This document shows, piece by piece, positions 1-7,512 of a stretch of 14,267 bases of DNA (the stretch's first letter is position 1; every line of letters starts with the position of its first letter). The notes under the pieces are model-generated. The model was not told where the DNA came from. It did not search any database and saw only the letters and a program-made list of their open reading frames with translations. The stretch comes from an uncultured Dysosmobacter sp. GTDB taxonomy: Bacteria; Bacillota; Clostridia; Oscillospirales; Oscillospiraceae. The stretch lies in the NCBI GenBank assembly GCA_934563745.1, contig CAKTHE010000033.1, positions 1 through 14,267 on the forward strand, given 5' to 3'. The position numbers were made by a program, and so were the translations under genes.

Positions 1-122
1 TGTTGCACTTTTCCTCAGATCGCTCTGGGCGGGCGTTACCCGTTATCCTTGCCCTGTGGAGCCCGGACTTTCCTCATGGACGGCCTTTCGGCCTGCCCAC
101 GCGACTGTCTGTTTTACTCGTC
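1..122 (-). ncRNA. rnpB: RNase P RNA, class A, 5' portion (runs off the window)
   Basis: This is the catalytic RNA of ribonuclease P, which trims the 5' leader from pre-tRNAs. Read on the minus strand, the conserved 5' domain is plain. GAGGAAAGTCCGGGCTC lies at 59-75, followed by CACAGGGCA, then GGGTAACGCCCG, and AAAGTGCAACA at the window edge. This is the order of the CRI elements of class A RNase P RNA. A GC hairpin (GGCCGAAAGGCC) precedes the first element. The 5' end near 122 is estimated as about 7 bases downstream of the -10 box and is not exact. The 3' two thirds lie outside the window. The gene diverges from murD. Confidence 0.95.
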
Positions 123-128
123 TGTAGT

Positions 129-157
129 ATTCTACAGGAACTTTCACAGAATGTCAA
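129..157 (-). promoter_or_regulatory. Sigma-A promoter of rnpB
   Basis: On the minus strand TTGACA (152-157) is followed after exactly 17 bases by TAGAAT (129-134). The predicted transcription start is near 122, just before the conserved RNase P sequence. Confidence 0.85.
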
Positions 158-235
158 CGGGGAAGCGGCCGGCTGCCGCAACCGCGCAGTGCGGCGCTTT
201 CTTAGAAAAACAAGTCCTTTCCAAACGCTTAAAGA

Positions 236-264
236 TTGTATTTTTAAGGCAGATGCGGTATACT
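236..264 (+). promoter_or_regulatory. Sigma-A promoter of the murD operon
   Basis: TTGTAT (236-241), a 17-base spacer and TATACT (259-264) lie upstream of murD. A strong ribosome binding site AGGAGAGG (291-298) follows before the TTG start. The 158-235 stretch between this and the rnpB promoter shows nothing else I can identify. Confidence 0.75.
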
Positions 265-304
265 TTATTAAGTTTAGCCAATCGTTTGTAAGGAGAGGAT
301 TCTC

Positions 305-1684
305 TTGGAATTTGAGGAGTATCTGCAGTCTCTGCAGAAGAAAACTGTTGCCGTGATCGGGATCGGTGTCAGCAACCAGCCCTTGATCGAGCTGTTGGTG
401 CGGCATGGGATCCGCGTCACAGCCTGCGACCGGAAGGAGCGGAGCGCCCTGGGCGATTGGGCGGACCGCCTGGAGGGGATGGGGGCCCGGCTGCAGCTAG
501 GCCCGGACTACCTGCGGGATCTGACGGAGGACGTCATCTTCCGCACGCCCGGCATGCGTCCGGACCTGCCGGAGCTTGCCGCGGCCGTTGCCCGCGGTAG
601 CCGGCTTACCAGTGAGATGGAAGTCTTTTTTGAGGTGTGTCCCTGCCGCAAGATCGCCGTTACGGGCAGCGACGGCAAGACCACCACCACGACCATCATT
701 GCCGAGCTTTTGAAGCGTGCGGGAAAAACCGTGCATCTGGGCGGCAATATCGGGCATCCGCTGCTGGCGGAGACCGGATCCATGCGGCCGGAAGACCTTG
801 CGGTGCTGGAGCTGTCCTCGTTTCAGCTGATGACGATGCCCTACAGCCCACAGATCGCGGTCATGACCAATCTGGCACCCAATCATTTGGACGTACACAA
901 GGATTTTGCAGAGTATATTTCTGCAAAGGAAAATATCTTTACACATCAGTCTCCACAGGATATTGCCATATTTAACGCTGATAATGAGTGGACGCTGCGC
1001 GCCGCGCAGCACGCTCCCGGACGGGTTCGCCTTTTCTCCCGGCAGCATGCCGTTGAAGACGGTGTTTTCCTTCGCGGCGACGGGATCTTTGCAGCGTCAA
1101 ACGGAACGGAACGGGAGGTCATGAAGGCTTCCGATATTCGCCTGCCCGGCGCGCACAATATTGAAAACTATATGGCGGCCATCGCGGCGGTCGATGGGCT
1201 TGTTCCGGATGCGCAGATTCGGGATTTTGCCCGCAGCTTTAACGGCGTCGAGCACCGGATCGAGCTTTTCCGGACCCGCCGCGGGGTCCGCTGGTACAAC
1301 GATTCCATTGCCTCCAGCCCCAGCCGGACGATTGCGGGGCTGCGTTCCTTCCGGGAAAAGGTGATTTTGATTGCCGGCGGCAAGGACAAGGGGATCAGCT
1401 ATGCCCCGCTGGGGCCGGTGGTCAACGATCACGTCAAGGAGCTGATCCTGTGCGGAGCGACCTCCGGCGTGATTCGTGATGCCGTCCGGCAGGCGGACAA
1501 CTATCAGGGGCTTCCCATAACGGAGGTTTCGGATTATCAGCAGGCCGTGGCTCTTGCAGATGCCAAGGCCTGGCCCGGCGATGTGGTCATTCTCTCTCCG
1601 GCCAGCACCTCTTTTGATCGCTTTGCCAACTTTATGGAACGCGGCCGGACCTTTAAAGCGATCGTCAACGCGCTTCCGGACTAA
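305..1684 (+). CDS. murD: UDP-N-acetylmuramoyl-L-alanine--D-glutamate ligase MurD
   Basis: Cytoplasmic peptidoglycan enzyme that adds D-glutamate to UDP-MurNAc-L-Ala using ATP. The 459 residues fit the family (about 440-460). An N-terminal Rossmann-like UDP-binding domain starts with VAVIGIGVSNQP (16-27). The central ATPase domain has the P-loop GSDGKTT (121-127), ELSSFQL (169-175) and NHLDVH (193-198). The Mur-ligase HNIEN motif is at 284-288. The C-terminal domain has GVEHRIE (314-320), the MurD-type NDS-A--P motif (332-339) and GGKDKG (358-363). The start is a TTG at 305, chosen because AGGAGAGG ends 6 bases upstream and the usual N-terminal length is kept. It has its own promoter and heads a group with yunB and ligA rather than lying in the classical division and cell wall (dcw) cluster, although genes left of rnpB cannot be seen. 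Confidence 0.96.
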   Translation: MEFEEYLQSLQKKTVAVIGIGVSNQPLIELLVRHGIRVTACDRKERSALGDWADRLEGMGARLQLGPDYLRDLTEDVIFRTPGMRPDLPELAAAVARGSRLTSEMEVFFEVCPCRKIAVTGSDGKTTTTTIIAELLKRAGKTVHLGGNIGHPLLAETGSMRPEDLAVLELSSFQLMTMPYSPQIAVMTNLAPNHLDVHKDFAEYISAKENIFTHQSPQDIAIFNADNEWTLRAAQHAPGRVRLFSRQHAVEDGVFLRGDGIFAASNGTEREVMKASDIRLPGAHNIENYMAAIAAVDGLVPDAQIRDFARSFNGVEHRIELFRTRRGVRWYNDSIASSPSRTIAGLRSFREKVILIAGGKDKGISYAPLGPVVNDHVKELILCGATSGVIRDAVRQADNYQGLPITEVSDYQQAVALADAKAWPGDVVILSPASTSFDRFANFMERGRTFKAIVNALPD

Positions 1685-1755
1685 TACGCCGGAGCTCCAT
1701 CCATTCAATAGGGGCAAGCTCCGCCTGCATACAATGGCAGGAGAGGAGGTGCCCT

Positions 1756-2463
1756 ATGAGGCGGCAAAGCTTTTTTTATTATCGGCGGCACATCTCCCGC
1801 CGCGTATTTTTTAAAGCAGCCGGCGCAGTTCTGGGCTGTTTGCTGCTGTGGGCCGCGCTGCATGCCATCGTGCAGCTGCGCCCGCTTTTGGAGCAGCTGG
1901 CCACGACGCGGGTCTCCAATGCCGTAAACCGGATCGTAACGGAGGCCGTCGATGAAGCTGTGAAAAGCGGAGAGATCCGTTACGATCAGCTGATTCGTTT
2001 TGAGAAGGATCAGGAAGGGAAGATCACCGCCATCAGCAGCGACTTTGCTGCTTTTAACCGCCTGCAGTCGGAAATTCTGGACCGGGTCCTGTCCCGGGTC
2101 GACGAAATCCCGGCCAAAGAGCTTGCAATCCCCCTCGGAAACCTGACCGGGTCCGCGCTGCTGGCCGGCCGCGGCCCCAGGATCCGGGTCCGCATGGAGT
2201 CGGTAGGGTCTTCATCGGCTTACTTTGAAAACGAATTTACATCGGCCGGCATTAATCAGACGCGCCACCAGATCATTCTGCATGTGGATGTATATGTGGG
2301 GATCCTGCTGCCCGGATTTACAACGGCAACAAAGGTCTCCCATGCGGTCACGGTGGCGGAAACGGTGATCGTCGGCTCGGTTCCGGACACCTATACCTAC
2401 TTTGCATCCGAACCGGACACTTACGAGGAAAACGCCAAGGATTATCTCCTCAACCACACTTGA
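1756..2463 (+). CDS. yunB: Sporulation protein YunB family
   Basis: The 235-residue protein has a basic N-terminus (MRRQSFFYYRRHISRR), one hydrophobic membrane segment at about 18-39, and an extracytoplasmic domain. The segment VSNAVNRIVTEAVDEAV, the later GSALLAGRGPRIRVR, and the C-terminal HQIILHVDVYVGILLPGF--ATKVSHAVTVAETVIVG block are the hallmarks by which I recognise YunB. In Bacillus this protein is made in the mother cell under sigma-E and is needed for efficient sporulation, but its biochemical role is unknown. The start at 1756 follows a strong GAGGAGGTG (1742-1750). The gene lies 71 bases after murD with no terminator between, and 18 bases before ligA, so cotranscription is likely. 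I did not find a convincing separate sporulation promoter. Confidence 0.9.
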   Translation: MRRQSFFYYRRHISRRVFFKAAGAVLGCLLLWAALHAIVQLRPLLEQLATTRVSNAVNRIVTEAVDEAVKSGEIRYDQLIRFEKDQEGKITAISSDFAAFNRLQSEILDRVLSRVDEIPAKELAIPLGNLTGSALLAGRGPRIRVRMESVGSSSAYFENEFTSAGINQTRHQIILHVDVYVGILLPGFTTATKVSHAVTVAETVIVGSVPDTYTYFASEPDTYEENAKDYLLNHT

Positions 2464-2481
2464 AGGAAGGATTTTTCAGAT

Positions 2482-4470
2482 ATGGATTATCGGGAAGAGA
2501 TCAAAAAGCTGCGGGAGATCCTCAACGAAAACGGATACCGCTATTATGTTCTGGACGCTCCTACCATGTCCGATTATGAATACGATCAGCTTAACCGCCG
2601 TCTGGAGGAGCTGGAGGCCGCGCACCCGGAGGAGATCACGCCGGATTCCCCGACCCAGCGGGTCGGCGGAAAAATTTTGGACGGATTTGAGCCATACACG
2701 CACCCGGTTCCGCTGGAGAGCCTGCAGGATGTGTTTGCGCCGGAAGAGGTCAGCGATTTTTGTCAGCGCATGGAATCCGCCCTGGGTCATAAAGCAGCCT
2801 ACTCTTTGGAGCCCAAGGTCGACGGTCTCTCCGTAGCGCTGGAATACCGGGACGGTGTTTTTGTCCGGGGGGCAACGCGCGGGGACGGGCACATCGGGGA
2901 AGATGTAACGGAAAACCTGCGTACGATCCGCTCGATTCCCATGACCTTGCCGGAAAAGCTTCCGCACCTGATCGTGCGGGGCGAGGTCTATATGGCCCGC
3001 AGCGTATTTGAAGAGATCAACGCCGCCCGGGAGATCCAGGGAAAGCCTCTGCTGGCCAATCCCCGGAATGCCGCGGCCGGTTCTCTGCGGCAGTTGGATC
3101 CGAAAATCGCCGCTCAGCGGCGGCTGGACATCCAGATATTCAACTTGCAATTGGCGGAGGGACGCAGCTTCTCCACGCATGCGGAGACGCTGGACTATCT
3201 TGCCGGGCAGCATTTTCGGGTGATCCCGCATAAAACACTGGACACGACCGAGGACTGCCTGAATGAGATCGTGGCCATCAATGAGCGGCGCATGCAGTAT
3301 CCCTTTGACATGGACGGCGCCGTCATCAAAATCAATCTCCTTTCTGACCGGGAACGGCTGGGCAGCACGGCCAAATGCCCCAAATGGGCGATCGCCTATA
3401 AATACCCGCCGGAGAAAAAGCCCTCCCGTGTGCTGGACATTGTGATCCAGGTCGGCCGCACCGGCGTTTTAACACCCCGCGCCGTGCTGGAGCCTGTGCA
3501 TCTGGCCGGGACGACGGTACAAAGCGCCACGCTGCACAATCAGGACTATATTCAAGAAAAGGACATTCGGATCGGCGACACCGTCATGGTGCAAAAGGCA
3601 GGGGAGATCATTCCGGAGATTTTGTCTGTAGATCTTTCCAAGCGTCCGGAGCACACGCAGCCCTACGTTTTTCCGACCGTGTGTCCCGTCTGCGGGGCGG
3701 CCGTTTCCCGGGATGCGGACGGTGCCGCGATCCGCTGCACAGGCGCCGAGTGTCCGGCCCAGCTGCTGCGGAACATCACGCACTTTGCAAGCCGGGATGC
3801 CATGGACATCGACGGTCTTGGCCCGGCAGTTATTCAGCAGCTGATCGAACGCAAGCTCATCTCCAATGCGGCAGATCTTTATTATCTCCGGCCGGAACAG
3901 CTTCAAGAGCTGGAGCACATGGGTAAAAAATCGGCCGACAACGCTGTGCGTGCCATTGAGGCATCCAAGAAAAACGACCTTTCCAAGCTCATCTTCGGGC
4001 TTGGGATCCGCCAGGTCGGCGCGAAGGCCGCCAAGGTCCTGGCCGTGCATTTCAGGACCCTGGATGCGCTGGCTGGGGCCAGTGCAGAGGAGCTGACCGA
4101 AATTCCGGACGTAGGCGCCGTCACGGCCGATTCGATCGTGGCGTGGATGGCGGCCCCCCAATCCCGGGATTTGATCGAACGTCTGCGTGCGGCCGGCGTA
4201 CAGATGGAGTGCACGGAAGCCGCAAAAGATGACCGCCTTTCCGGCATGACATTTGTACTGACCGGAACGCTGAGCCGGCTGGACCGCAAGGCAGCGGAAG
4301 CCATGATTGAAGCACGTGGGGGAAAGGCTTCGTCCTCTGTCTCCAAACGAACCACCTATTTGGTCGCAGGGGAGGCGGCTGGCTCCAAGCTCAAAAAGGC
4401 GCAGGAGCTGCAGATTCCGGTCCTGACCGAGGAAGAATTTATTGCCATGCTTGAAGATTCTGATATGTAA
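2482..4470 (+). CDS. ligA: NAD-dependent DNA ligase LigA
   Basis: Seals nicks with 3'-OH and 5'-phosphate ends during replication and repair, using NAD+ as adenylate donor. The length of 662 residues is typical. The order of domains is complete. The Ia domain comes first, with YYVLDAP-(M)SDYEYD at 21-35. The adenylation domain carries the nucleophile Lys112 in KVDGLS (112-117). RGEVYM (167-172), NPRNAAAGSLRQLD (193-206) and DGAVIK (278-283) follow. The OB fold comes next, then a zinc site with Cys401, Cys404, Cys419 and Cys424. Helix-hairpin-helix repeats lie at about 440-570, and a C-terminal BRCT domain from about 585 (GMTFVLTGTLSRL). The ATG at 2482 is preceded by GAAGGAAGG. Transcription ends at the hairpin 18 bases after the stop codon. 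No key residue is missing. Confidence 0.98.
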   Translation: MDYREEIKKLREILNENGYRYYVLDAPTMSDYEYDQLNRRLEELEAAHPEEITPDSPTQRVGGKILDGFEPYTHPVPLESLQDVFAPEEVSDFCQRMESALGHKAAYSLEPKVDGLSVALEYRDGVFVRGATRGDGHIGEDVTENLRTIRSIPMTLPEKLPHLIVRGEVYMARSVFEEINAAREIQGKPLLANPRNAAAGSLRQLDPKIAAQRRLDIQIFNLQLAEGRSFSTHAETLDYLAGQHFRVIPHKTLDTTEDCLNEIVAINERRMQYPFDMDGAVIKINLLSDRERLGSTAKCPKWAIAYKYPPEKKPSRVLDIVIQVGRTGVLTPRAVLEPVHLAGTTVQSATLHNQDYIQEKDIRIGDTVMVQKAGEIIPEILSVDLSKRPEHTQPYVFPTVCPVCGAAVSRDADGAAIRCTGAECPAQLLRNITHFASRDAMDIDGLGPAVIQQLIERKLISNAADLYYLRPEQLQELEHMGKKSADNAVRAIEASKKNDLSKLIFGLGIRQVGAKAAKVLAVHFRTLDALAGASAEELTEIPDVGAVTADSIVAWMAAPQSRDLIERLRAAGVQMECTEAAKDDRLSGMTFVLTGTLSRLDRKAAEAMIEARGGKASSSVSKRTTYLVAGEAAGSKLKKAQELQIPVLTEEEFIAMLEDSDM

Positions 4471-4487
4471 AACAAAAAGACTATACA

Positions 4488-4523
4488 AAAAAGAGCGCTG
4501 CTTTGTCAGGCAGCGCTCTTTTT
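4488..4523. terminator. Bidirectional intrinsic terminator between ligA and the cotJC-like gene
   Basis: A perfect inverted repeat: AAAAAGAGCGCTGC (4488-4501), an 8-base loop, and GCAGCGCTCTTTTT (4510-4523). The A-run on one side and T-run on the other make it work in both directions. It closes ligA on the plus strand and the convergent cotJC-like gene on the minus strand. Confidence 0.95.
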
Positions 4524-4538
4524 CTGTATTCGGGGTCT

Positions 4539-5054
4539 TTACGTTTGATCGAACCCTGGGTTCAGGTAATAGACGTTCTTCTCGTCAAGCCGATCCTTTG
4601 CCAGCCGCAGTCCTTCGCCGAAGCGCTGGAAATGGACGATTTCTCTGGCGCGGAGGAAGCGAATGGCATCGCTTACATCCGGGTCATCCGACAGCCGGAG
4701 GATATTGTCATAGGTAACGCGCGCCTTTTGCTCTGCTGCAAGATCCTCCGTCAGGTCCGCAATGGTGTCGCCGGTCACCTGCATGCTTCCGGCGGACCAG
4801 GGGAATCCGGACGCGGCGGTGGGATAGACCCCGGTCGTATGATCAATGAAATACGCATCAAAGCCGGCTTCTTTGATTTGCTTCTCTGTCAGATTACGGG
4901 TCAGCTGGTGCACGATCGTCCCGATCATCTCCAGATGCCCCAGCTCCTCTGTGCCGACCGTGGAGGCAAAAAGGACCACCCTGGCACTTGAAGATAATTG
5001 CGGCATTGCCGGAAAGCTTTCCGTACAGGGAAGGTATCGAAAGGGAATTTCCAT
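4539..5054 (-). pseudogene. cotJC: CotJC-like spore coat / manganese catalase family gene, N-terminally truncated
   Basis: The last ~140 residues of this 171-residue reading frame are clearly CotJC-like (manganese catalase fold). They contain GTEELGHLEMIGTIVHQL, FIDHTTGVYP, DLTEDLAAEQKARVTYDNIL, REIVHFQRFGEGL and a C-terminal NPGFDQT. From memory of the family, proteins are about 190 residues and start with a conserved segment ending QYGG-(D)GE--A-LRYL. Here that segment is absent: only RYL (residues 7-9) and MP (17-18) resemble it, and a poorly matching stretch precedes the GTEE motif. The segment lost carries a metal-ligand glutamate in the family. No ribosome binding site precedes the ATG at 5054, and no start for the missing part is visible upstream in any frame. 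It also lacks cotJA and cotJB beside it. I read it as a decayed gene, but a short functional variant or a sequencing error is possible. Confidence 0.7.
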
Positions 5055-5101
5055 TTTGCGCGGTTGGCCGCGACGGATTTATATATCGGATCGTGTCATG
5101 A

Positions 5102-5130
5102 TTGACTTTCTTTTCCATTTTATGTATAAT
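5102..5130 (+). promoter_or_regulatory. Sigma-A promoter of cas3
   Basis: TTGACT (5102-5107), 17 bases, TATAAT (5125-5130). Nearly consensus, so a strong promoter. The start would be near 5137, giving a leader of about 84 bases before cas3. Confidence 0.88.
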
Positions 5131-5167
5131 ATAGACAATATCCGGGGCTGTACTTTGGCCCAAGCAG

Positions 5168-5206
5168 TCAGCTCTGTGATCGTACAGAGCTGATTTTTGC
5201 TTTTTT
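5168..5206 (+). terminator. Intrinsic-terminator-like hairpin inside the cas3 leader (putative attenuator)
   Basis: The stem TCAGCTCTGT (5168-5177) / ACAGAGCTGA (5184-5193) is 10 bp with no mismatch and a 6-base loop. TTTTTGCTTTTTT (5194-5206) follows directly. It lies between the cas3 promoter and the cas3 ribosome binding site, and the T-run points toward cas3. A 6-base alternative pairing is possible between CTGTAC (5148-5153) and GTACAG (5182-5187); it would break the terminator stem. I recognise no known riboswitch here. Confidence 0.75.
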
Positions 5207-5220
5207 AGGGAGGTGTTGAA

Positions 5221-7374
5221 TTGGAGTATTACGCCCACATTTCAGATGACGGCCGGCGCCAGACGGTGGCGGAGCATCTGGAGGGAACGGCAGCGCTGTG
5301 CCGCAGCTTTGCAAAGGCCTTCGGTGCCGAAGAATACGGCGAATGGGTGGGTCTGATCCACGACCTCGGAAAATGCACAGAGGGGTTTCAAAAGCGTCTG
5401 CTTGAAAACGGCCCCATCGTGGATCATGCCACGGCAGGAGCGCTTTTCTGCTTTCGGAACGCTCCGCTGGCGGCGCTGTGCATTGCGGGACATCACGGCG
5501 GAGTGCAGGACTTTGGAAACTGGAAGCTGGACAGAGCAGGCGATGCCACGTTCTGCGGGCGCCTAAAGGGTGGCCTGGATGCGCACTATCTGGAGCGATG
5601 CGGGGAGAGCGGCGTCAAAATTCCCACGGCGCCGCTGCCGCCGCCGGTAAAAGACAACCTGCAGGCCTCTTTCTGGACACGGATGCTCTATTCTTGCCTG
5701 GTGGATGCCGATTTTCTGGATACCGAGGCATTCATGAACGGCGACCGCGGCCGGGGCGGTTATATGGACATGCAGACCCTGCTGGCGCGGTTGGAAGCCT
5801 ATATCGCGCCGTGGCAAAATCCAAAAACAGAACTGAACCGCCTGCGCTGTCAGATCCTGAATGCCTGTTTGGAAAGCGGCAGCAAAGCAAAAGGACTTTA
5901 CACGCTGACGGTCCCCACCGGCGGCGGGAAAACCGTGGCGTCTCTGGCCTTTGCCCTGCGCCATGCTGTGACCCACGGGATGCAGCGGGTGGTGTACGTC
6001 ATCCCCTATACCTCCATCATTGAGCAGAACGCTCAGGTGTTCCGGGATATTCTGGGGGCTTCTAACGTGCTGGAGCACCATTCAGGTGTACAGTTCGACC
6101 TTTCCGACGGCGCGCCGCCGGAGGAGGTGCGCCGGGCACTGGCTGCGGAGAATTGGGACATGCCGGTGGTGGTCACCACAGCGGTGCAGCTTTTTGAATC
6201 CCTGTATGCCAACCGCTCTTCCAAATGCCGTAAGCTTCACAATCTCGCCAACAGCGTTATCATTTTTGATGAAGCCCAAATGCTGCCCCTGCCGCACCTG
6301 CGGCCCTGCGTGGCGGCAATGGCTTCTCTGGCAGAGCAGTTCCGGTCCACCGTGGTGCTGTGCACCGCCACCCAGCCGTCTCTGGACGACTTACTGCACG
6401 CATATGCGCCCGATTGTCCGGTGACGGAGCTGTGTCCCCGGACGGAAGCGCTCTGCAGCCGTTTCCGCAGGGTGTCCTTCCGGCAGACCGGAACGCTGAC
6501 GGACGCGGCGCTGGCCGCGCAGCTGGGTGCGCACAAGCAGGTCCTTTGCATCGTCAACAGCCGCAAGGCTGCGCAAAGCCTTTTTGCGCTTCTGCCCCGG
6601 GAGGGCAGCTATCACTTGTCCACCCTGATGGTCCCCGCCCAGCGGCAGACACTTTTAGCGGAGATCCGAACACGTCTGAAAAGCGGTCTGCCCTGCCGGG
6701 TGGTATCCACGTCCCTGATCGAGGCGGGCGTGGACGTGGACTTTCCGGCGGTCTATCGGGAATTGGCGGGGCTGGATTCCGTTCTGCAGGCGGCGGGCCG
6801 CTGCAACCGGGAGGGGAGGCGCTCATCAGAGGAGAGCATTGTAACGGTCTTTGAACGGACGGAGCTGCCGCCGATGCTGTTCCGCACGGCCATCGGCGCA
6901 GCCCGGGAAGCTCTGTCCGGAGACCGGGACCCAGGCGCGCCGGAGACCATGGACCGCTATTTTCGCGCCCTTCGGGACCTGACCGGCCATGCCCTGGATA
7001 AGCAGGGGGTCGTGGATGCCTTTGAAAAGGGGATCGCCGGCTGCGGCCTGCCCTTCCGCACCGTGGCGGAACAGTTTCATCTCATCGACCGGAATACCCA
7101 TACCGTCTATGTACCCTATGGGGATGGGCAGGATCTGCTGGAACAGCTTCAAGTCCAGGGCGGCACCAAGGCGCTTTACCGGAAGCTGGGACGCTATGCC
7201 GTTTCCGTGTATGACCAGCACTTCCAGGCTCTGTATGCCGCCGGGGCCCTGCTGACAGCCCGGGAGATCCCGGCCCTGGACCCGGACAGTGCCATTTTGA
7301 GCGACCTGACGCTCTACAGCGAAACCATGGGCCTTTCCCTGGAACCTGAGACCGGGAAGGCGGAGTTTATTTAA
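5221..7374 (+). CDS. cas3: CRISPR-associated nuclease/helicase Cas3, type I-C
   Basis: Effector of type I CRISPR interference: recruited by Cascade at a full R-loop, it nicks and then unwinds and degrades the target DNA. The 717 residues hold an N-terminal HD nuclease domain followed by a superfamily 2 helicase. HD residues visible are His19, His47-Asp48 (IHDLGK), His69 and His91-His92 (GHHGG). Helicase motifs are Walker A VPTGGGKT (231-238), DEAQ (350-353), TAT (382-384), motif V STSLIEAGVDVD (496-507) and motif VI QAAGRCNREGR (523-533). All active-site motifs look intact. The start is the TTG at 5221, 6 bases after GGAGGT (5209-5214). The gene is transcribed alone from its own promoter through a leader hairpin. 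The rest of the cas genes begin 293 bases later from another promoter. Confidence 0.97.
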   Translation: MEYYAHISDDGRRQTVAEHLEGTAALCRSFAKAFGAEEYGEWVGLIHDLGKCTEGFQKRLLENGPIVDHATAGALFCFRNAPLAALCIAGHHGGVQDFGNWKLDRAGDATFCGRLKGGLDAHYLERCGESGVKIPTAPLPPPVKDNLQASFWTRMLYSCLVDADFLDTEAFMNGDRGRGGYMDMQTLLARLEAYIAPWQNPKTELNRLRCQILNACLESGSKAKGLYTLTVPTGGGKTVASLAFALRHAVTHGMQRVVYVIPYTSIIEQNAQVFRDILGASNVLEHHSGVQFDLSDGAPPEEVRRALAAENWDMPVVVTTAVQLFESLYANRSSKCRKLHNLANSVIIFDEAQMLPLPHLRPCVAAMASLAEQFRSTVVLCTATQPSLDDLLHAYAPDCPVTELCPRTEALCSRFRRVSFRQTGTLTDAALAAQLGAHKQVLCIVNSRKAAQSLFALLPREGSYHLSTLMVPAQRQTLLAEIRTRLKSGLPCRVVSTSLIEAGVDVDFPAVYRELAGLDSVLQAAGRCNREGRRSSEESIVTVFERTELPPMLFRTAIGAAREALSGDRDPGAPETMDRYFRALRDLTGHALDKQGVVDAFEKGIAGCGLPFRTVAEQFHLIDRNTHTVYVPYGDGQDLLEQLQVQGGTKALYRKLGRYAVSVYDQHFQALYAAGALLTAREIPALDPDSAILSDLTLYSETMGLSLEPETGKAEFI

Positions 7375-7417
7375 CGAAGAGTCCTGTTTATGGGACAGGG
7401 CCGCATGTATGCTTGTT

Positions 7418-7454
7418 GAAAACGGCAGAAGGACGGAAAATCCGTCCTTCTGCC
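7418..7454 (-). terminator. Terminator of the crRNA-like RNA
   Basis: The arms GGCAGAAGGACGGA and TCCGTCCTTCTGCC (7424-7437 and 7441-7454 on the plus strand) form a perfect 14-bp stem with a 3-base loop. On the minus strand it is followed by GTTTTC. On the plus strand it is followed by TGAGAATAC, without a T-run, so it is oriented for the minus-strand RNA. It may also slow transcripts leaving cas3. In the proposed RNA it takes the place of the 3' repeat hairpin of a normal crRNA. Confidence 0.75.
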
Positions 7455-7479
7455 TGAGAATACAACTATTTCTCATTAT

Positions 7480-7504
7480 GTTTCAATCCACACTGATTCC
7501 AGTG
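7480..7504 (-). repeat. Degenerate CRISPR repeat (pseudo-repeat)
   Basis: On the minus strand: CACTG (7504-7500), loop GAAT, CAGTG (7495-7491), then TGGATTGAAAC (7490-7480). The array repeat is CGCACCCC, loop GTAA, GGGGTGCG, then TGGATTGAAAT. The stem sequence is entirely different and shorter (5 against 8 bp) but is still a perfect stem with a 4-base loop. The following 11-base tag matches at 10 of 11 positions. Change with kept pairing argues for selection on a repeat-like RNA fold recognised by Cas5c. Confidence 0.88.
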
Positions 7505-7512
7505 ACGAAGGC

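Larger units (their letters stand above)
7418..7507 (-). ncRNA. CreR-like free-standing crRNA-like guide (degenerate repeat + spacer-like segment + terminator)
   Basis: Predicted minus-strand RNA of about 85-90 nt, starting near 7506. Seen directly, in transcript order: a consensus promoter, then a hairpin with the 11-nt tag TGGATTGAAAC, a 25-nt spacer-like segment (7479-7455), and a 14-bp hairpin followed by GTTTTC. The tag differs from the array's crRNA tag (TGGATTGAAAT) only in the last base. The segment begins ATAATGAGAAATAGTTGTA and matches a site just upstream of the cas5c promoter next to a TTC PAM. Known from other type I systems: Cre RNAs (CreA of CreTA modules, and CreR) are guides of this build that lead Cascade to promoters with limited pairing and repress them. 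I infer that this RNA is loaded after Cas5c cutting at the pseudo-repeat and represses the cas5c-cas2 operon. Transcription and processing are not shown by the sequence alone. Confidence 0.85.

Noticed and set aside
4503..4991. Plus-strand 162-residue frame opposite the cotJC-like gene
   Set aside because: It is the antisense of a recognisable CotJC coding frame and begins in the terminator hairpin without a ribosome binding site.
5137..5206. A known riboswitch in the cas3 leader
   Set aside because: The two small hairpins do not match the conserved motifs of the riboswitch classes I can recall (fluoride, guanidine, preQ1, c-di-GMP).
4894..5238. Minus-strand 114-residue frame overlapping the cas3 leader, considered as the missing N-terminus of cotJC in another frame
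   Set aside because: Only a short stretch (NAAIIFKCQGGP) faintly recalls the family; the rest does not, so a simple frameshift does not restore the gene.
7418..7460. A second pseudo-repeat downstream of the guide's spacer
   Set aside because: The hairpin there has a 14-bp stem and no TGGATTGAAA tag; it looks like a terminator, not a repeat.
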